NCBI GenBank assembly: GCA_032718475.1
Contig: JAUCBJ010008136.1
Coordinates: 1-49,096 of the forward strand
DNA length: 49,096 nucleotides
Source: Nemertoderma westbladi
Lineage: Eukaryota > Xenacoelomorpha > Nemertodermatida > Nemertodermatidae
Direction of reading: 5' to 3'
Under the pieces are notes generated by a model. It was not told where the DNA came from. It worked only from the letters and a program-made list of their open reading frames with translations, and did not search any database. Shown here piece after piece: positions 1-11,700 of this stretch. A program made the translations under genes and the position numbers. Each line of letters starts with the position of its first letter. Position 1 is the stretch's first letter.

Positions 1-150
1 CTCTCTGTCCTCTAACTGTCTCTCGAATTATCTCTGACCTAGCGCCGCCAGATCGAGTTGGCACGCCAGATTATCGCCATCACCCGTTTTTCTTTTGCGG
101 AGGATGTAGCAGACTTATCGGTTGTGACGGATTCCCTCCGCCTTCCCGTC

Positions 151-861
151 CTAGCTGACTCTCCCCTGCCTCACGGAACTCCCTCCGACCGATGAGACCG
201 AATCCTCGGGGTTAACCTCGGATTCGCCCTCCTGCGGTCTCCTCCAACCCACTAATTTTACTCCACGGGCATCGACTAAGTATGGCCCTATGTACACTAC
301 ACTAGGCTGCATACCCCTACACTCCCATAGTTCAAACAGTTCGATGGCAACCCCTCTCGCTCTCTCCTCAGCTAGTTCTCTCTGCCCAAAACGCATCAGA
401 TAGTCAAAATGTTCATTCAACTCACCTAGTCGTCTTTTCAACTTCACCTGGTCTATCTTGGCCCCTCCTTTGGTCTCTTTGAGTAGTTTCCGGGTCGCGT
501 TGTAGGCCCGTCAAAGTCGACCGCTGACCCCGACGTCCTCGTCACCGACATCTCCTCTATCTCTCCGGGTCCGGCGTCGTACCGGCGGCCCCACCGTCGC
601 CGTTCCGGTAGGCCATCCGTCGCCCTCGGCCTGTGGCTGGCCGGCGACATTGGCACGTCGACCGCCGTCGTGTGTCGACTCGTCTCTCTCTCCTCCCGAC
701 TCGTCCTCTAGTTGTAGACGGCTCCCCTCGTATTGGATTACCGGGTCACCCGCTGTCGATGGGTCCGGCGTCGTGGGTCTATACCGTCGCGTCGCGGGCT
801 CGCGGATTGTTAGATCGCCGCCCGGGGTCCGCGGCGGTGTCGTCTCTCCTGTTCGGCTCAT
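151..861 (-). pseudogene. GC-rich retroelement-like ORF split by an in-frame TGA
   Basis: On the minus strand an ATG at 861 opens a 116-codon frame ending in TGA at 513-511. The same frame continues after the TGA for about 120 codons to a TAG at 153-151. The first half is rich in Pro, Thr, Arg and Asp/Glu and looks disordered. The second half is an amphipathic Lys/Arg/Glu-rich helical stretch of the kind seen in retroelement gag N-termini. GC content is well above the flanks. Continuity of frame across the stop suggests either a recent nonsense mutation or programmed readthrough. Downstream (below 151) no frame stays open for long. I do not recognise a specific family; a retrotransposon gag is the best guess. 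Confidence 0.35.
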
Positions 862-1894
862 CTTTGTACTTAGCTGGTGACTTGTCAGTTTGTTAGGCAG
901 CAGTTGGCTCTAATTACTGTGACGGGATCCACGGAGGATCCCGGTTTATCCGGTTTCTAATCTACGCATCCCCGCCGTGTGTGAAAGGTAGAAAGAGTTA
1001 TTGATCGGTGTATATAGTTCCAAAGGTATAATAGTATGATAATGGTTGTTATAATATAAGTGTACCGGTAAATGATATATGTACTATTGGCAGATGACAG
1101 GAATGACGGTGACGGTAATTAGAGTTCCGGTACCGTGTTCTCTGTGTTCTCTGGGGTTTCTCCTTCCCACTTTGTTGGGGTGACACGAGGTTGATTGATA
1201 GTCGACCTCGTGTTCCCCAATATTGCTTAAACCTCTCTTTATGGGGTGGTTAGCGGAATTGAATAAGCTAACAGGGGGGGGGGGGGTGCAGATTAAAAGG
1301 GGTGAACACGTACTGTCCCCCTTTCTTTGATTAATTGGTGGTGTGGGTTAATCTCTCATAACCTGATTTTGTGATACAGTCGCACAATTTTAATTTGTAT
1401 CTCATAACTGGGCCTCGTGCTGCGCGAAGGCCCCACGAACGTGTTTTCCATCAGTACCAACAAATCATTTAATTAAATGATTGAAGAAGGTGGAAGAAGC
1501 TTGATATGTTTAATAAAGACTGCGTTACAAAATCAAACGCATTGAATTTGTCCATTTCCTAATATCAAAGCTACATAAATCTTCGACTTTAAATTATCCC
1601 GGTTTGTAGCCTATTGTGTGTAGATATTTGCAATCCCCTAAACTATCTTACCATTTTATCAAAAATTATCCTGGTGTAACAGGCTGAGATAACTCCCCAC
1701 CAAATATGACTCCTCAGACTTCTCAGCCTAGGCTGAAAACACTCCCCAGTTTTCTCCCTAGATTTCTTAATGAACGGAAAGGAGCAGGTTACAGTGGCTG
1801 GCTTTTCTAACCAAAACAATAAACGATATCTCAATAACATAGGTTACAGTTTTATGTTTGCAATATACGAAAATAACACAGGTAAAGATATGAA
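862..1894. other. Non-coding stretch with hairpin and G-run
   Basis: No credible gene. It holds an inverted repeat at 1175-1220 (TTGGGGTGACACGAGGT against ACCTCGTGTTCCCCAA, one-base slip, 13-nt loop) and a run of 13 G at 1274-1286. An isolated copy of the palindromic CAGCCTAGGCTG core at about 1726-1737 heralds the array downstream. The part next to the ORF on the minus strand could be a retroelement leader or LTR, but no paired LTR is visible. Confidence 0.4.
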
Positions 1895-2312
1895 TTATAA
1901 CTCAATTAGGGGAGTCATCTCAGCCTAAGGGGAGTCATCTCCGCCTAAGTGGAGTGTTCTCAGCCTAGGCTGAGATAACTGGGGAGTGTTCTCAAGCCTA
2001 GGCTGAGACGACTGAGGGGTGTTCTCAGCCTAGGCTGAGATAACTGGGGAGTGTTCTCAGCCTAGGCTGAGACGACTGGGGAGTGTTCTCAGCCTAGGCT
2101 GAGATAACTGGGGAGTGTTCTCAGCCTAGGCTGAGACGACTGAGGAGTGTTCTCAGCCTAGGCTGAGACGACTGAGGAGTGTTCTGAGCCAAGCTGAGAT
2201 GACTGGGGAGTGTTCTCAGCCTAGGCTGAGAACACTCCTCAGTCGTCGCAGCCTTGGCTGAGACGACTGAGGAGTGTTTTCAGGCTAGGCTGAGATGACT
2301 GGGGAGTTATCT
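1895..2312. repeat. Tandem array of 32-bp palindromic units
   Basis: About a dozen units of roughly 32 bp, each containing the perfect palindrome TCTCAGCCTAGGCTGAGA followed by a variable spacer (gataactgggg or gacgactgagg) and AGTGTT. The two spacer variants partly alternate, giving a weak 64-bp higher-order period. Near 2209-2236 one unit is inverted against its neighbour, making a 28-bp perfect palindrome. The array could extrude a series of cruciforms. Confidence 0.9.
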
Positions 2313-2972
2313 CATGGCTGAATATCCCGGTAACCACGTTACTGGGATACACCAACTATTCCTACCGTCCCTCGAGGTAATCTACCAATATTCGTAAATT
2401 ATATATGAATGCTTAGGCCTACACAGTCACCACATTGTTGCAATGTTGTTCATCTCTTTTCCAACTGGCGAATCAATTCCCACTGAATATATTTTTTGTC
2501 TTCACGAATTGATTGGCGTTTTCGTATTTATTCCCCATTAATATTTTATAATGAACGTCTTCATGTTGTTCTAGCAAAAACTTCTTAAATGTGGGATAAA
2601 TAAAACGACAACGGAATGAAATATGCTCACCTGCTTCATTGAATGTGCTTTTGTATTATACAGTACACTACAGTGCTACTATGTATGAAGTTAGGCATAT
2701 AATACAATATACAATACTTTAGAGTAGGGTGAGTGACGAATTAAGCGAGCTTATAAAGCGGATCGGATACTGCTGATTCAACCGAATCGGTCTAGGATCA
2801 TTGATAATGATGGCACTTAGCTTTTGAAATAATATTTATACTTTTATAATATACTTAAAACGAAACGAACTATTTATAATTAGCAATGCTAAATTATCAA
2901 TTAAAGGAAAGTAGCAGGTTGCAGTGGCACGTTAGTTTAACCAAAAAATAAAGTAAATTGTTAAACATTTAA

Positions 2973-3020
2973 ATGATTTTCACCCGGGTGATAAATGTTT
3001 TATATCCGGGTGAAAACATT
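2973..3020. repeat. Short inverted repeat around CACCCGGGTG
   Basis: TTTTCACCCGG at about 2977-2987 pairs with CCGGGTGAAAA at about 3006-3016, an 11-bp perfect stem extended by AAT/ATT. The left side also contains CACCCGGGTG, itself palindromic. It may be the remnant of a small hairpin element. Confidence 0.6.
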
Positions 3021-3197
3021 AAAAAAATGGAAATAATTGGCCGCAATCAGCCACCATACATAGCGGATTGAGTCCGCTGACACCAATTTTGGTAAACAAA
3101 TAATATGGTTACAAAATATGGGACGACAAAGAATGCCCATCTATTATTTTATCTGCGTCTAGTCTATCTATCTATCGCCGTCTCTTATACCTGTACG

Positions 3198-4303
3198 ACT
3201 ACTACTAGGATCGGCATGCTGCATTGCAGCTGCATTTTTAAGAATGCTGTGCCGGCTTGTCAACAAAATTGCACCGCCACAACTCCCTATCACCCATGAC
3301 ATTTGCTAGATCATCCGCATCTTTAAGGCCAGTGTCCTTTAAGATGCGTCTCAAGAAAGTCATGGTCTGTCCACCATGCTTATTCACTCCATGAGGCTGC
3401 CAAAGTACAAGATTATGCACTGCCTGGTCCTCACGGCGAAAGCAATGTCCTGCAAAGCGGAGGCGATTTTGTTCTAGTGTCAAGCTTGGGGGAACCAATG
3501 AGACACCTCCAATGTTATATAGTGTCTGGTTGGAGATGTGTGCATTGTACTTGACACAATGTACCCGGCGTAGCATTCTTGTGAATGTGCCATCCAGAGA
3601 TTTGGTGTCCTCAGCAGTTAGAGCCCAGCATGGACTCCCGTAGAGGAGTACTGGAACTACTGCTGCTCTAAATAATCGGACCTTAAGTTTCCGATTAATT
3701 CTAGGTGACTTCCAAATCCTGGAAAGCCTATTCAAGGCTGCCCATGCCTTTCCCTTACGTATTCGAAGGTCCTCACCTGACTTCCGGATCCATGATCCCA
3801 GGTAACAGAAGTCGTCCACATGCTCAAGCATACCATCCTTTGAGCTTATGCTCATCCGATCAGAGACTTGCTGAGGACTTTCAAAGTTAACTGTCAGAAT
3901 TTTGGTCTTTCTGGAGTTAATAAAAAGACCAACACTAGAAGCAGCATGTTCTAATGAGCTGAGGAGCCGCTGGGTTCCCTCTAATGATTCTGAGAGTACT
4001 CCTAAGTCATCAGCAAAGTCTAGATCAGTTAGGTACTTGGCAGGATTTCCTCGACTTCTGGAGCCAGTAGGTGGAGTTATCATCACCCCATCATCATTAT
4101 GATGATCTAAGGACATGCGTAGAACATAGTCAACCACAATAATGAACAAGAATGGTGCAAGTGTGTCTCCTTGGAGGACGCCCCATAACACTTCAAATGG
4201 TTCTGTATCACCGTCAACAGTAGACACAAATGTTGTCGAACCATCGTATACTGATCTGATTGCTGCAATAATTTCATCAGGAATCCCATATAATGAAAGT
4301 ATG
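3198..4303 (-). mobile_element. Non-LTR retrotransposon, copy 1 (5'-truncated)
   Basis: Closely related to copies at 9399-10690 (same strand) and 37863-39085 (opposite strand). Its 3' end is the conserved stem GCAGCTGCAATGC and CCGATCC followed by a (TAG)n tail, here three units. Sequence shared with copy 2 stops abruptly at 4303, a 5' truncation typical of target-primed reverse transcription. No clear target-site duplication was seen. Confidence 0.85.
3238..4303 (-). CDS. Non-LTR reverse transcriptase, C-terminal part
   Basis: About 355 codons of uninterrupted reverse transcriptase from palm motif B onwards. Visible motifs are the [11 protein letters not shown] block, the catalytic FADD box, the YLGSW block, and the thumb-like [11 protein letters not shown] segment. 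These are followed by a Cys/His-bearing C-terminal tail ([18 protein letters not shown]) ending in TAA at 3240-3238. Motif A, the endonuclease and the 5' half are absent because of truncation; the apparent Met a few codons upstream of the shared sequence lies in flanking DNA. It is the least damaged C-terminus of the three copies and gives the reference frame for them. The clade (RTE, CR1 or relative) cannot be fixed by eye. Confidence 0.8.
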
Positions 4304-5268
4304 ACAAAAATGACCAATATGAATATGCGTATTTATGTGTTAAGGTAAAAAGTAAGCAATAACCCTAACCTTCCCTTCCCACCTACCTGAGTTACTGTAA
4401 TAGAGGGAGTGTCAGGTACCGCATTTGAAGAAAAGTTGTTTAAATAATAAATAATTGTAGATTAACTTTTACATTTTAAAACAATATTGGAATACCAAAT
4501 AACAGCATGCAGTAAATATTATAAAAATTATGTTTTATTATTTTGTATAGCTATACTAAACAAATTTACACATCCATTAATTAAGTCCATCCATTAAGTG
4601 GTGTATTTGTCTGTCCAATTGGGGTTTATGCGGGGCGTGTAATTTATTCTGTTGTACAAATTAACTAACTCTAGTCAATCTGGTGAGAGACGCCGGAGAT
4701 TAGCTCATACTAGTCTCAGACTTTCTAAATGCACCCACATTATTGTAAATTTGATTATTTTTGTTCCACCTAATTGCACTTCCCTTTATGAGGTTGACAA
4801 ATGCAATATATTATTGCATTTTTGTATTTATTGCATTATTGTAATATTATATTATATTTTTCAAATAAATATGTATAGGCTGTCTGTAGTTAAATCTTTA
4901 ATATAATGTTATAATTTAGTTTATTTAGTTAGGTTAGGGTGGAGGTTAAATATAAAAGAGGTAGTTTAGAGGTGTGAGTGTATTTGGAGAGGAGGTAGTA
5001 TGGTGTCCCTGAAGTACAATGATGGGTCGAGTTCCCGATTATACAATTGCTCCATTTTTGTGCGTTTTTTTGTGTTTTTTCAATAAGTTTGCAGGGTAAG
5101 ACCCCAAGTTTAATTTCCTAATATGGAATTAATATGAAAGTAATGATCGGTAACGGACTTCTGACATGCCTCTTGGGTGGTGATGGGTTTTGGTATTACA
5201 ATGTTTTACTACTATAGAATAATTGTATAATCTCGAAGTGGCTTACAACTTAGGGACCACCACCCCAA

Positions 5269-5299
<31 letters not shown>

Positions 5300-5839
5300 G
5301 ACTTTTAGAAAACGGCCATAATATAATTATAACAGTTCGCTGATGGCTTGCAGTTTTGACCCGCCCCACATAACGGCTGGAAAGCTTTTGGGGTAATGTT
5401 GGACAATACCTTATATACATTATGGAGCTCTGGTCGGGTTCCTGCAGCTATTATTTGTGGCTAGAATGTTTGCAGCTAATAAGTCAGTCAATCATGGATG
5501 AAATGTAACCAGACTTGGCATACATGTAGTATATCAAAAGTTTAGAAATTATACACACAGACAGACTTCTATAGTTCCTCTCTCTACCGCTAGGGGTCGA
5601 TTTGTCAGGGCTCCAGTTCAACGTGCTTATCACGGTTTAATTTGGTGTATTGTTACTAATTATTCATCACGATATAATAATAAATATATATTTCTATCTA
5701 CTTAAATGAAAATCATTAATATCCACAATATAATTTTGACGACCTATATAATTCTTGATTTGATTATAAATACTACATGTGAGCGAAATTGTATACTTAC
5801 TAATTATAGGCCTACTACCACCACCAATACTACTTATTT
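4304..5839. other. AT-rich non-coding stretch with C16/(CA)n
   Basis: No supported gene. The one structured part is a run of 16 C at 5269-5284 running into about seven CA dinucleotides. The segment around 5550-5640 resembles dispersed repeat DNA but has no second copy in the window. Confidence 0.5.
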
Positions 5840-6299
5840 CTATCATATATTTTACAAAGGCCATCCGTAATAGCCAGATCTCTAACTAAATCATTAAGAT
5901 CACCCTGCGTTACTAAATGGGGAACTTCCAACTCTTGGGGTCCTGGTTCATACGTATCATCATCGTCAGTTCCAGTTGTTGAATCGTCAGTTTCCTCAAA
6001 TAGTATCTGGTGGAACTGGCACTGGAACCGGTGACATGATTTTGTTGCAAATCATAGGAACTCCAAACTTCAGCCCTCGACCATTCCGCATTCCTTAGCC
6101 AACTGGACAAGTTCTTTACACATGAAGAGCAACATATATGCGCAGCCCACTTTTTATCCTGATCACCGAGATGAACTCCAAAGTACAAGTAATATAGTTT
6201 CTTTACATGCGGTGTTATATTTCTGAGGTCTGTCTTTATAGTGTATTCTCCACAAATATAGCAAAATATGTTAGGATCATTTAAACAGGTTCGCGACAT
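5840..6299 (-). pseudogene. Cys-rich zinc-binding, transposon-associated protein fragment
   Basis: The frame from ATG 6299 starts with FCYICGEYTIKTD, followed by a segment with YYLYFGVHLGDQDKKWA and ICCSSCVKNL. This CxxC...CxxC arrangement fits a widespread invertebrate family of uncharacterised proteins often linked to transposons. Near position 6050 the frame is lost. A second frame then carries an acidic DDDDTYEPGPQELEVPHL block and LNDLVRDL down to about 5846, again as in that family. The annotated-looking stop at 5913 is therefore an artefact of a frameshift. The family match is from memory of the motif pattern, and the exact role is unknown. Confidence 0.6.
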
Positions 6300-6666
6300 T
6301 GTGATAGACTGCTACTTATAACATTAAATAATATTTCAGTTAACCGGTGTCAGCCTAGCCAGTAGTCCTAGCTAGCGGCTAGTGCTAGTAGGCTAGGCTG
6401 TAGTCGATTTATGCTGTTTCTTGAAACTCACAATAAGTATAAAAAACACACATCAGCAAAAGGGCATACAAATCGATTTTGAAATTCCCTCCAAACAGTT
6501 GAGGCACTACAATATAGGCCTACTATATATAGTGGGTTATTATAGGCCAACTGTTAATGTTAGTAGGCCCTACAGCCCAGTGAAAAATGCGCAAGCGTAT
6601 CGCAAGCGTGCCACGCAGGCGTATCTCATGTGATTCCCAAGAGTTATAGCCCGACCTTTACGCAAG

Positions 6667-6917
6667 TAAAGTAAAGTAAATTTTCTTCGGCCGCTAGGCC
6701 AGGGATTACGCACAAAGTCTGACGACTTATTTCCAGTGCGGTCCCCCCAGAACTTTACTCCCCAGAGGAAACTCCAGTACTCATTTAGCTACCACTTAAG
6801 GATGCAAGGCAGAGATGCGCCCTGGCTGGTCCCTTTAAAGCATTCGTGCCGATACGAAAACTGCCCTGGCCCATGTGAGGATCGAAACCACGACCTACAC
6901 CAAGGTTAACCTTGGTG
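6667..6917 (-). mobile_element. tRNA-related SINE nested in the TIR element
   Basis: The 251-bp insertion is bounded by an 8-bp target duplication TACGCAAG at 6659-6666 and 6918-6925. Read on the minus strand, it begins with a head holding a B-box-like GTGGTTTCGATCC and ends in a (TTTAC)n tail next to the left duplication. Relatives lie at 30889-31060 and, as a short fragment, at 11757-11830. The A box is not clear, so the tRNA origin is inferred from the B box and the tail. Confidence 0.75.
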
Positions 6918-6925
6918 TACGCAAG

Positions 6926-7015
6926 CGATCTACTTGCGTTAAGCCGCATAAATATCGCAACAACTTGCGTTAAGTCACATAAATATCGCAACAACTTGCG
7001 TTCAGTCGCATAAAA
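6926..7015. repeat. 31-bp tandem repeats inside the TIR element
   Basis: Nearly three units of about 31 bp containing ACTTGCGTTAAG then CATAAATATCGCAA, with point differences between units. They belong to the interior of the TIR element. Confidence 0.7.
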
Positions 7016-8090
7016 CTCACATGCGATTTACTTGCGACTTTCAATCGTCATGACGCATAAATATCACAAAAACCTACTGGTTGTGATTTTTGCGTAATAT
7101 ATGGAGACATTGTGACCGAAAATATGATACAGTAGTTGATTATTCCACTTCTGTTTGATACTATGGGCTTCCGTATCATCTGCCTACTGTACTTACCTTA
7201 CATTACATTACACTCTCTAGACTTAGAACATTAGACATCGTGTATGAATCAATACTAGAAATGGTTGGTTATATAGAGGATAATACAAATAGATTAGAAT
7301 AACCATGACACATTTTTAACTATTCCCTATAATTTTCAATTCTATAAAATATATTAATATAATCTCTGTATTTGACAGCCATATTAGATAATTCGTATTC
7401 ATCCATTTTATATTTTAAAACTATTTATTTCTTGATAGGCAACGTTATTTTAATCAATAATCTTTAGTGTAATTAAAAACATGCGATTCACATGGGAATT
7501 AACGCATGAGAATCTCATGGTGTAAAACATGCGTAAAATAAGCGTTAAATGGGGTGTGATTCCCATGCGATTTTCATGCACGGAATCACATGCGTAAAAT
7601 AAGTTGTGAATCGCATACGTGGAATCGCTTCCCTATTTACATGTGAATCACATGCGAATCACAAGAGTTTTATCGCTATTTATTGAGCCGCAATAAAAAC
7701 GCATGACGCTTTAAAATCACTTGCGATACGCATGCGCATTTTTCACTGGGAGTATATCAAATTAATATTCATATGCCATTATGCTTTTCCCATTTCATAG
7801 AGTATCAGTAAAGAATAATCTATATCTGTAAAATATAATTCTTAAAATTACAGAAAATCCTTACGTGATGGTGGAAAAAGGACTGCAGATTTGGAATCTT
7901 CATGGAAAACTGTCCTTGGGGCAACCTTTACAATTCTTGTCAAAAAATTTTGTTTGTTCAGTGTAATTAATAATAATTAATAATGCTTTGAGGGAAGTGT
8001 ATTTACGAAAACTACAGTGGCCCACAACAGCCACCGTTCTCACATTTAAAACTCATTAATCATCTATGGGAAGTATAAATTGATGGCAAG

Positions 8091-8218
8091 TTCAATTTGC
8101 CATCACCTTCTACCGTGAAAAAGGACGGCAAATTCAAAGTGCCTTGAACTTCTGCCGTCAAATTGACGGAAAATACAATCTGCTGTGAAAATTGACAGCA
8201 AATTCAATCTGACTATTT
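8091..8218. repeat. Degenerate repeats of GACGGCAAATTCAA
   Basis: Four imperfect occurrences of a GA(C/T)GGCAA(A/G)TTCAA-like word, partly in inverted orientation, spaced about 30-40 bp. A weak local repeat or an old hairpin element. Confidence 0.4.
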
Positions 8219-8558
8219 TTTATATATTCGTTTTATTAATGATTGATGTGTAGCATTCACATTCAAATCATACACGTTTGGTGTTTATTTATCGGAAAGT
8301 GGTGTATTAAATTAACTTCCTACATATCAAGGTATAGCAGCTCATCAACCAATCCCAAGCCCTAATTCAAGAGGTGTTCCTAATAGTGTAAGAATTATTA
8401 TTTGGATATAGGTTGCCGGGAATATATTTACTTTCATTGATTTGATTTGAGTCCAGGCGATTTGTGTGCTACACAACGTTTAATAAATTCAATTATTACC
8501 AGTACTGCATTTAAAATAAAAACGGGTTCTCTTTCTTCAAAACTGCATTACATTTAGT

Positions 8559-8764
8559 ATGGATTATCGACACCTGTTAGTACTAATTATCATCATTGAT
8601 AAAATATGTTGTAGCAAAGGAGAATCGATTGTCAGTTGCTATAGAGACACCACCTTCGGTGAAGGTAACCATGGCTCTTCTGAAGACCATCAGCTGATTA
8701 ATCATGTTATCAAAAATATATCAAAGTCTGTCTCAAGGATAAATTGCAGTCGTATGTGCCTCCG
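8559..8764 (+). CDS. Exon 1: signal peptide and first half of PAN/Apple domain
   Basis: The ATG at 8559 begins a short basic n-region and a hydrophobic core (HLLVLIIII), as in a secretory signal peptide. The mature part carries cysteines in a PAN-like pattern (VSCYRD ... INCSRMCL). The reading frame hits a stop directly after a good donor, CCG|GTAAGC at 8765, so splicing is required. Exit phase is 2. The intron that follows is only 106 bp. Confidence 0.75.
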
Positions 8765-11700
8765 GTAAGCATATAAATATATGATATAAAAATATGCAGC
8801 ATTTGAGAGAAGTCCCTTTGAGGTTAACTAAAAAAAATTAAATAAGTGCTCATAATAAATTGTGTTGCAGCATTAAAAAATGCAAGTCTTTCAATTATCG
8901 AAAGAAGAAGCCACTTTCCTGTCAGTTGAACGATCAATATGCCGAAGATGTACCAGATGCTGATCTAATAGTCAACGAAGCATACGATTATGTGGCCATT
9001 AGTGATGATGCTACAAATGAAGACAAACCTGAAACAGCACCACCAGTAAGTATTTCCGTAACCATTAATACTGTCAAATCCTTCATAAGTATCAATCTCA
9101 CATAATGCATGCATTTTCTCAGTATTTTTCTTGTGATAAAAAATGTTATCCACATTACCAACTAAAACAGTACCAGCAAATGATAGAGAAAGCTACATCC
9201 ACATAGGTTTACAATCTTTACCCTGAGCAATATTCGTCAATAAATAATTACAACATAATAATATAAGTTAGTGATAAAACTGTAATGTGTGCCAAGACTT
9301 CTCATGTTCACTGTTCAGATGAATTACTATTAATTTAGTAGATTTCTCTGGTTTGCAACTATATGTATAGCATATATAAATTATCAACAACCATGACATA
9401 CTACTAGGATCGGCATGCTGCATTGCAGCTGCATTTTTAAGAATGCTGTGCCGGCTTGTCAACAAAATTGCACCGCCACAACTCCCTATCACCCATGACA
9501 TTTGCTAGATCATCCGCATCTTTAAGGCCAGTGTCCTTTAAGATGCGTCTCAAGAAAGTCATGGGCTGTCCACCATGCTTATTCACTCCATGAGGCTGCC
9601 TTAGTACAAGATTATGCACTGGCTGGTCCTCACGGCGAAAGCAATGTCCTGCAAAGCGGAGGCGATTTTATTCTAGTGTCAAGCTTGGGGGAACCAATGA
9701 GACACCTCCAATGTTATATAGTGTCTGGTCAGAGATGTGTGCATTGTACTTGACACAATGAACCCGGCGTAGCATTCTTGTGAATGTGCCATCCAGAGAT
9801 TTGGTGTCCTCAGCAGTTAGAGCCCAGCATGGACTCCCGTAGAGGAGTACTGGAACTACTGCTGCTCTAAATAATCGGACCTTAAGTTTCCGATTAATTC
9901 TCGGAGACTTCCAAATCCTGGAAAGCCTATTCAAGGCTGCCCATGCCTTTCCCTTACGTATTCGAAGGTCCTCACCTGACTTCCAGATCCATGATCCCAG
10001 GTAACAGAAGTCGTCCACATGCTCAAGCATACCATCCTTTGAGCTTATGCTCATCCGATCAGAGACTTGCTGAGGACTTTCAAAGTTAACTGTCAGAATT
10101 TTGGTCTTTCTGGAGTTAATAAAAAGACCAACACTAGAAGCAGCATGTTCTAATGAGCTGAGGAGCCGTTGGGCTCCCTCTAATGATTCTGAGAGTACTC
10201 CTAAGTCATCAGCAAAGTCTAGATCAGTTAGGTACTTGGCAGGATTTCCTCGACTTCTGGAGCCAGTAGGTGGAGTTATCATCACCCCATCATCATTATA
10301 ATGATCTAAGGACATGCGTAGAACATAGTCAACCACAATAATGAACAAGAATGGTGCAAGTGTGTCTCCTTGGAGGACGCCCCATAACACTTCAAATGGT
10401 TCTGTGTCACCGTCAACAGTAGACACAAATGTTGTCGAACCATCGTATACTGATCTGATTGCTGCAATAATTTCATCAGGAATCCCATATAATGAAAGTA
10501 TGCTGAACATACGTGAGCGAGAGACTGAATCAAAGGCCTTGAAGAAGTCAACAAAGATAACAGCCAGATGCCTGTCTTTCTTTTTTGATAACTCTTCAAT
10601 TATCCTTCTAAGTGCCAAAATGGGCTCCATGGTCCCACGATCTTTACGGAACCCATTCTGATTTCCACGGAGCAGTCTCTCCATGACATAGTTTTACAGT
10701 GTGGAAGTGTGTGTGTTGCAGTAATCCGTTTTCCTTATACTTGGTTCGTTTTGGTGACGCACTAGTCTCAGACAGGAGTATTTAAAGAGATAAAACTTCA
10801 TTAAAACTAGCTGGAGATGTAGTGCTCTGATTATGGTATTGCCATGGATGATTAGCACAGAAATATTCTGGAATAGGTATGAGTTTACACTAGGAACCTT
10901 GCAATCCTCCTTATCATTCTCAATCAGGAGTTTTGGCCCTTTCCAATTGGCCCTGCGTCTCGGTTGCCTTATCGATTGTAACTGTGATAAGAAATTGGAG
11001 GACGTCTTTCATTTCTTTGTCCACAGAAGATGCAGCTGCTGTTCCTGTATAAGTGGAGGAAAGCTATATGGTGCAAGATCACATGTAGTCCCATATGATT
11101 GGTTATCCAGTGCACCATCGTTACGAGATCGCATGTAGTCCTGTATGTTTGGTCATCCAGTGCACCATCGTTACGAGATCGCATGTAGTCCTGTATGTTT
11201 GGTCATCCAGTGCACCATCGTTACGAGATCGCATGTAGTCCTGTATGTTTGGTCATCCAGTGCACCATTGTTAGAAAAGATATGACATTAGAACTTTTAC
11301 CATGAGTACTTGCTATGGTTATTGCGAAAGCTAAGGCCATGAGCACCAACACATTCCAAAGTTGTACCTCAGCTTCTGCAAGTGTTTGGAATTCTGTGTT
11401 AAAATATTTCATGGGCAATACTTATCTGTGACTAAATAGTATTGCTTCCAAATTTAATTTATATATAATTTTAATGTACTGTTGATAGTGGGTTTGGTAT
11501 TACATATTTTCAGAATATATAAATGGAATAGCTCGAAGAGGTAGGATCACCTGCTACAACAATATTACTACTAAATAATTATTTTATTTTACAATAGTTG
11601 AAATTCAATTATTTATATTTTAGTGCTTATGTGAGGGAATAGACGATGAGGAAAGACAAAAGGAAATTTGCTCCTTAGAAGAAAAAAGACGTAATTAATA

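Larger units (their letters stand above)
6576..7750. mobile_element. 1.2-kb TIR element (MITE-like) with nested SINE
   Basis: The left end CCCAGTGAAAAATGCGCAAG (6576 on) is matched in inverted orientation at 7750 downwards. About 32 bp pair with one or two mismatches. The interior has no ORF but many copies of TTGCGT/ATGCGATT words in both orientations, typical of subterminal repeats. Both flanks begin with AG next to the element, so a 2-bp target duplication is possible but not demonstrable. The superfamily is unassigned. The SINE at 6667-6917 inserted into it later. Confidence 0.75.
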
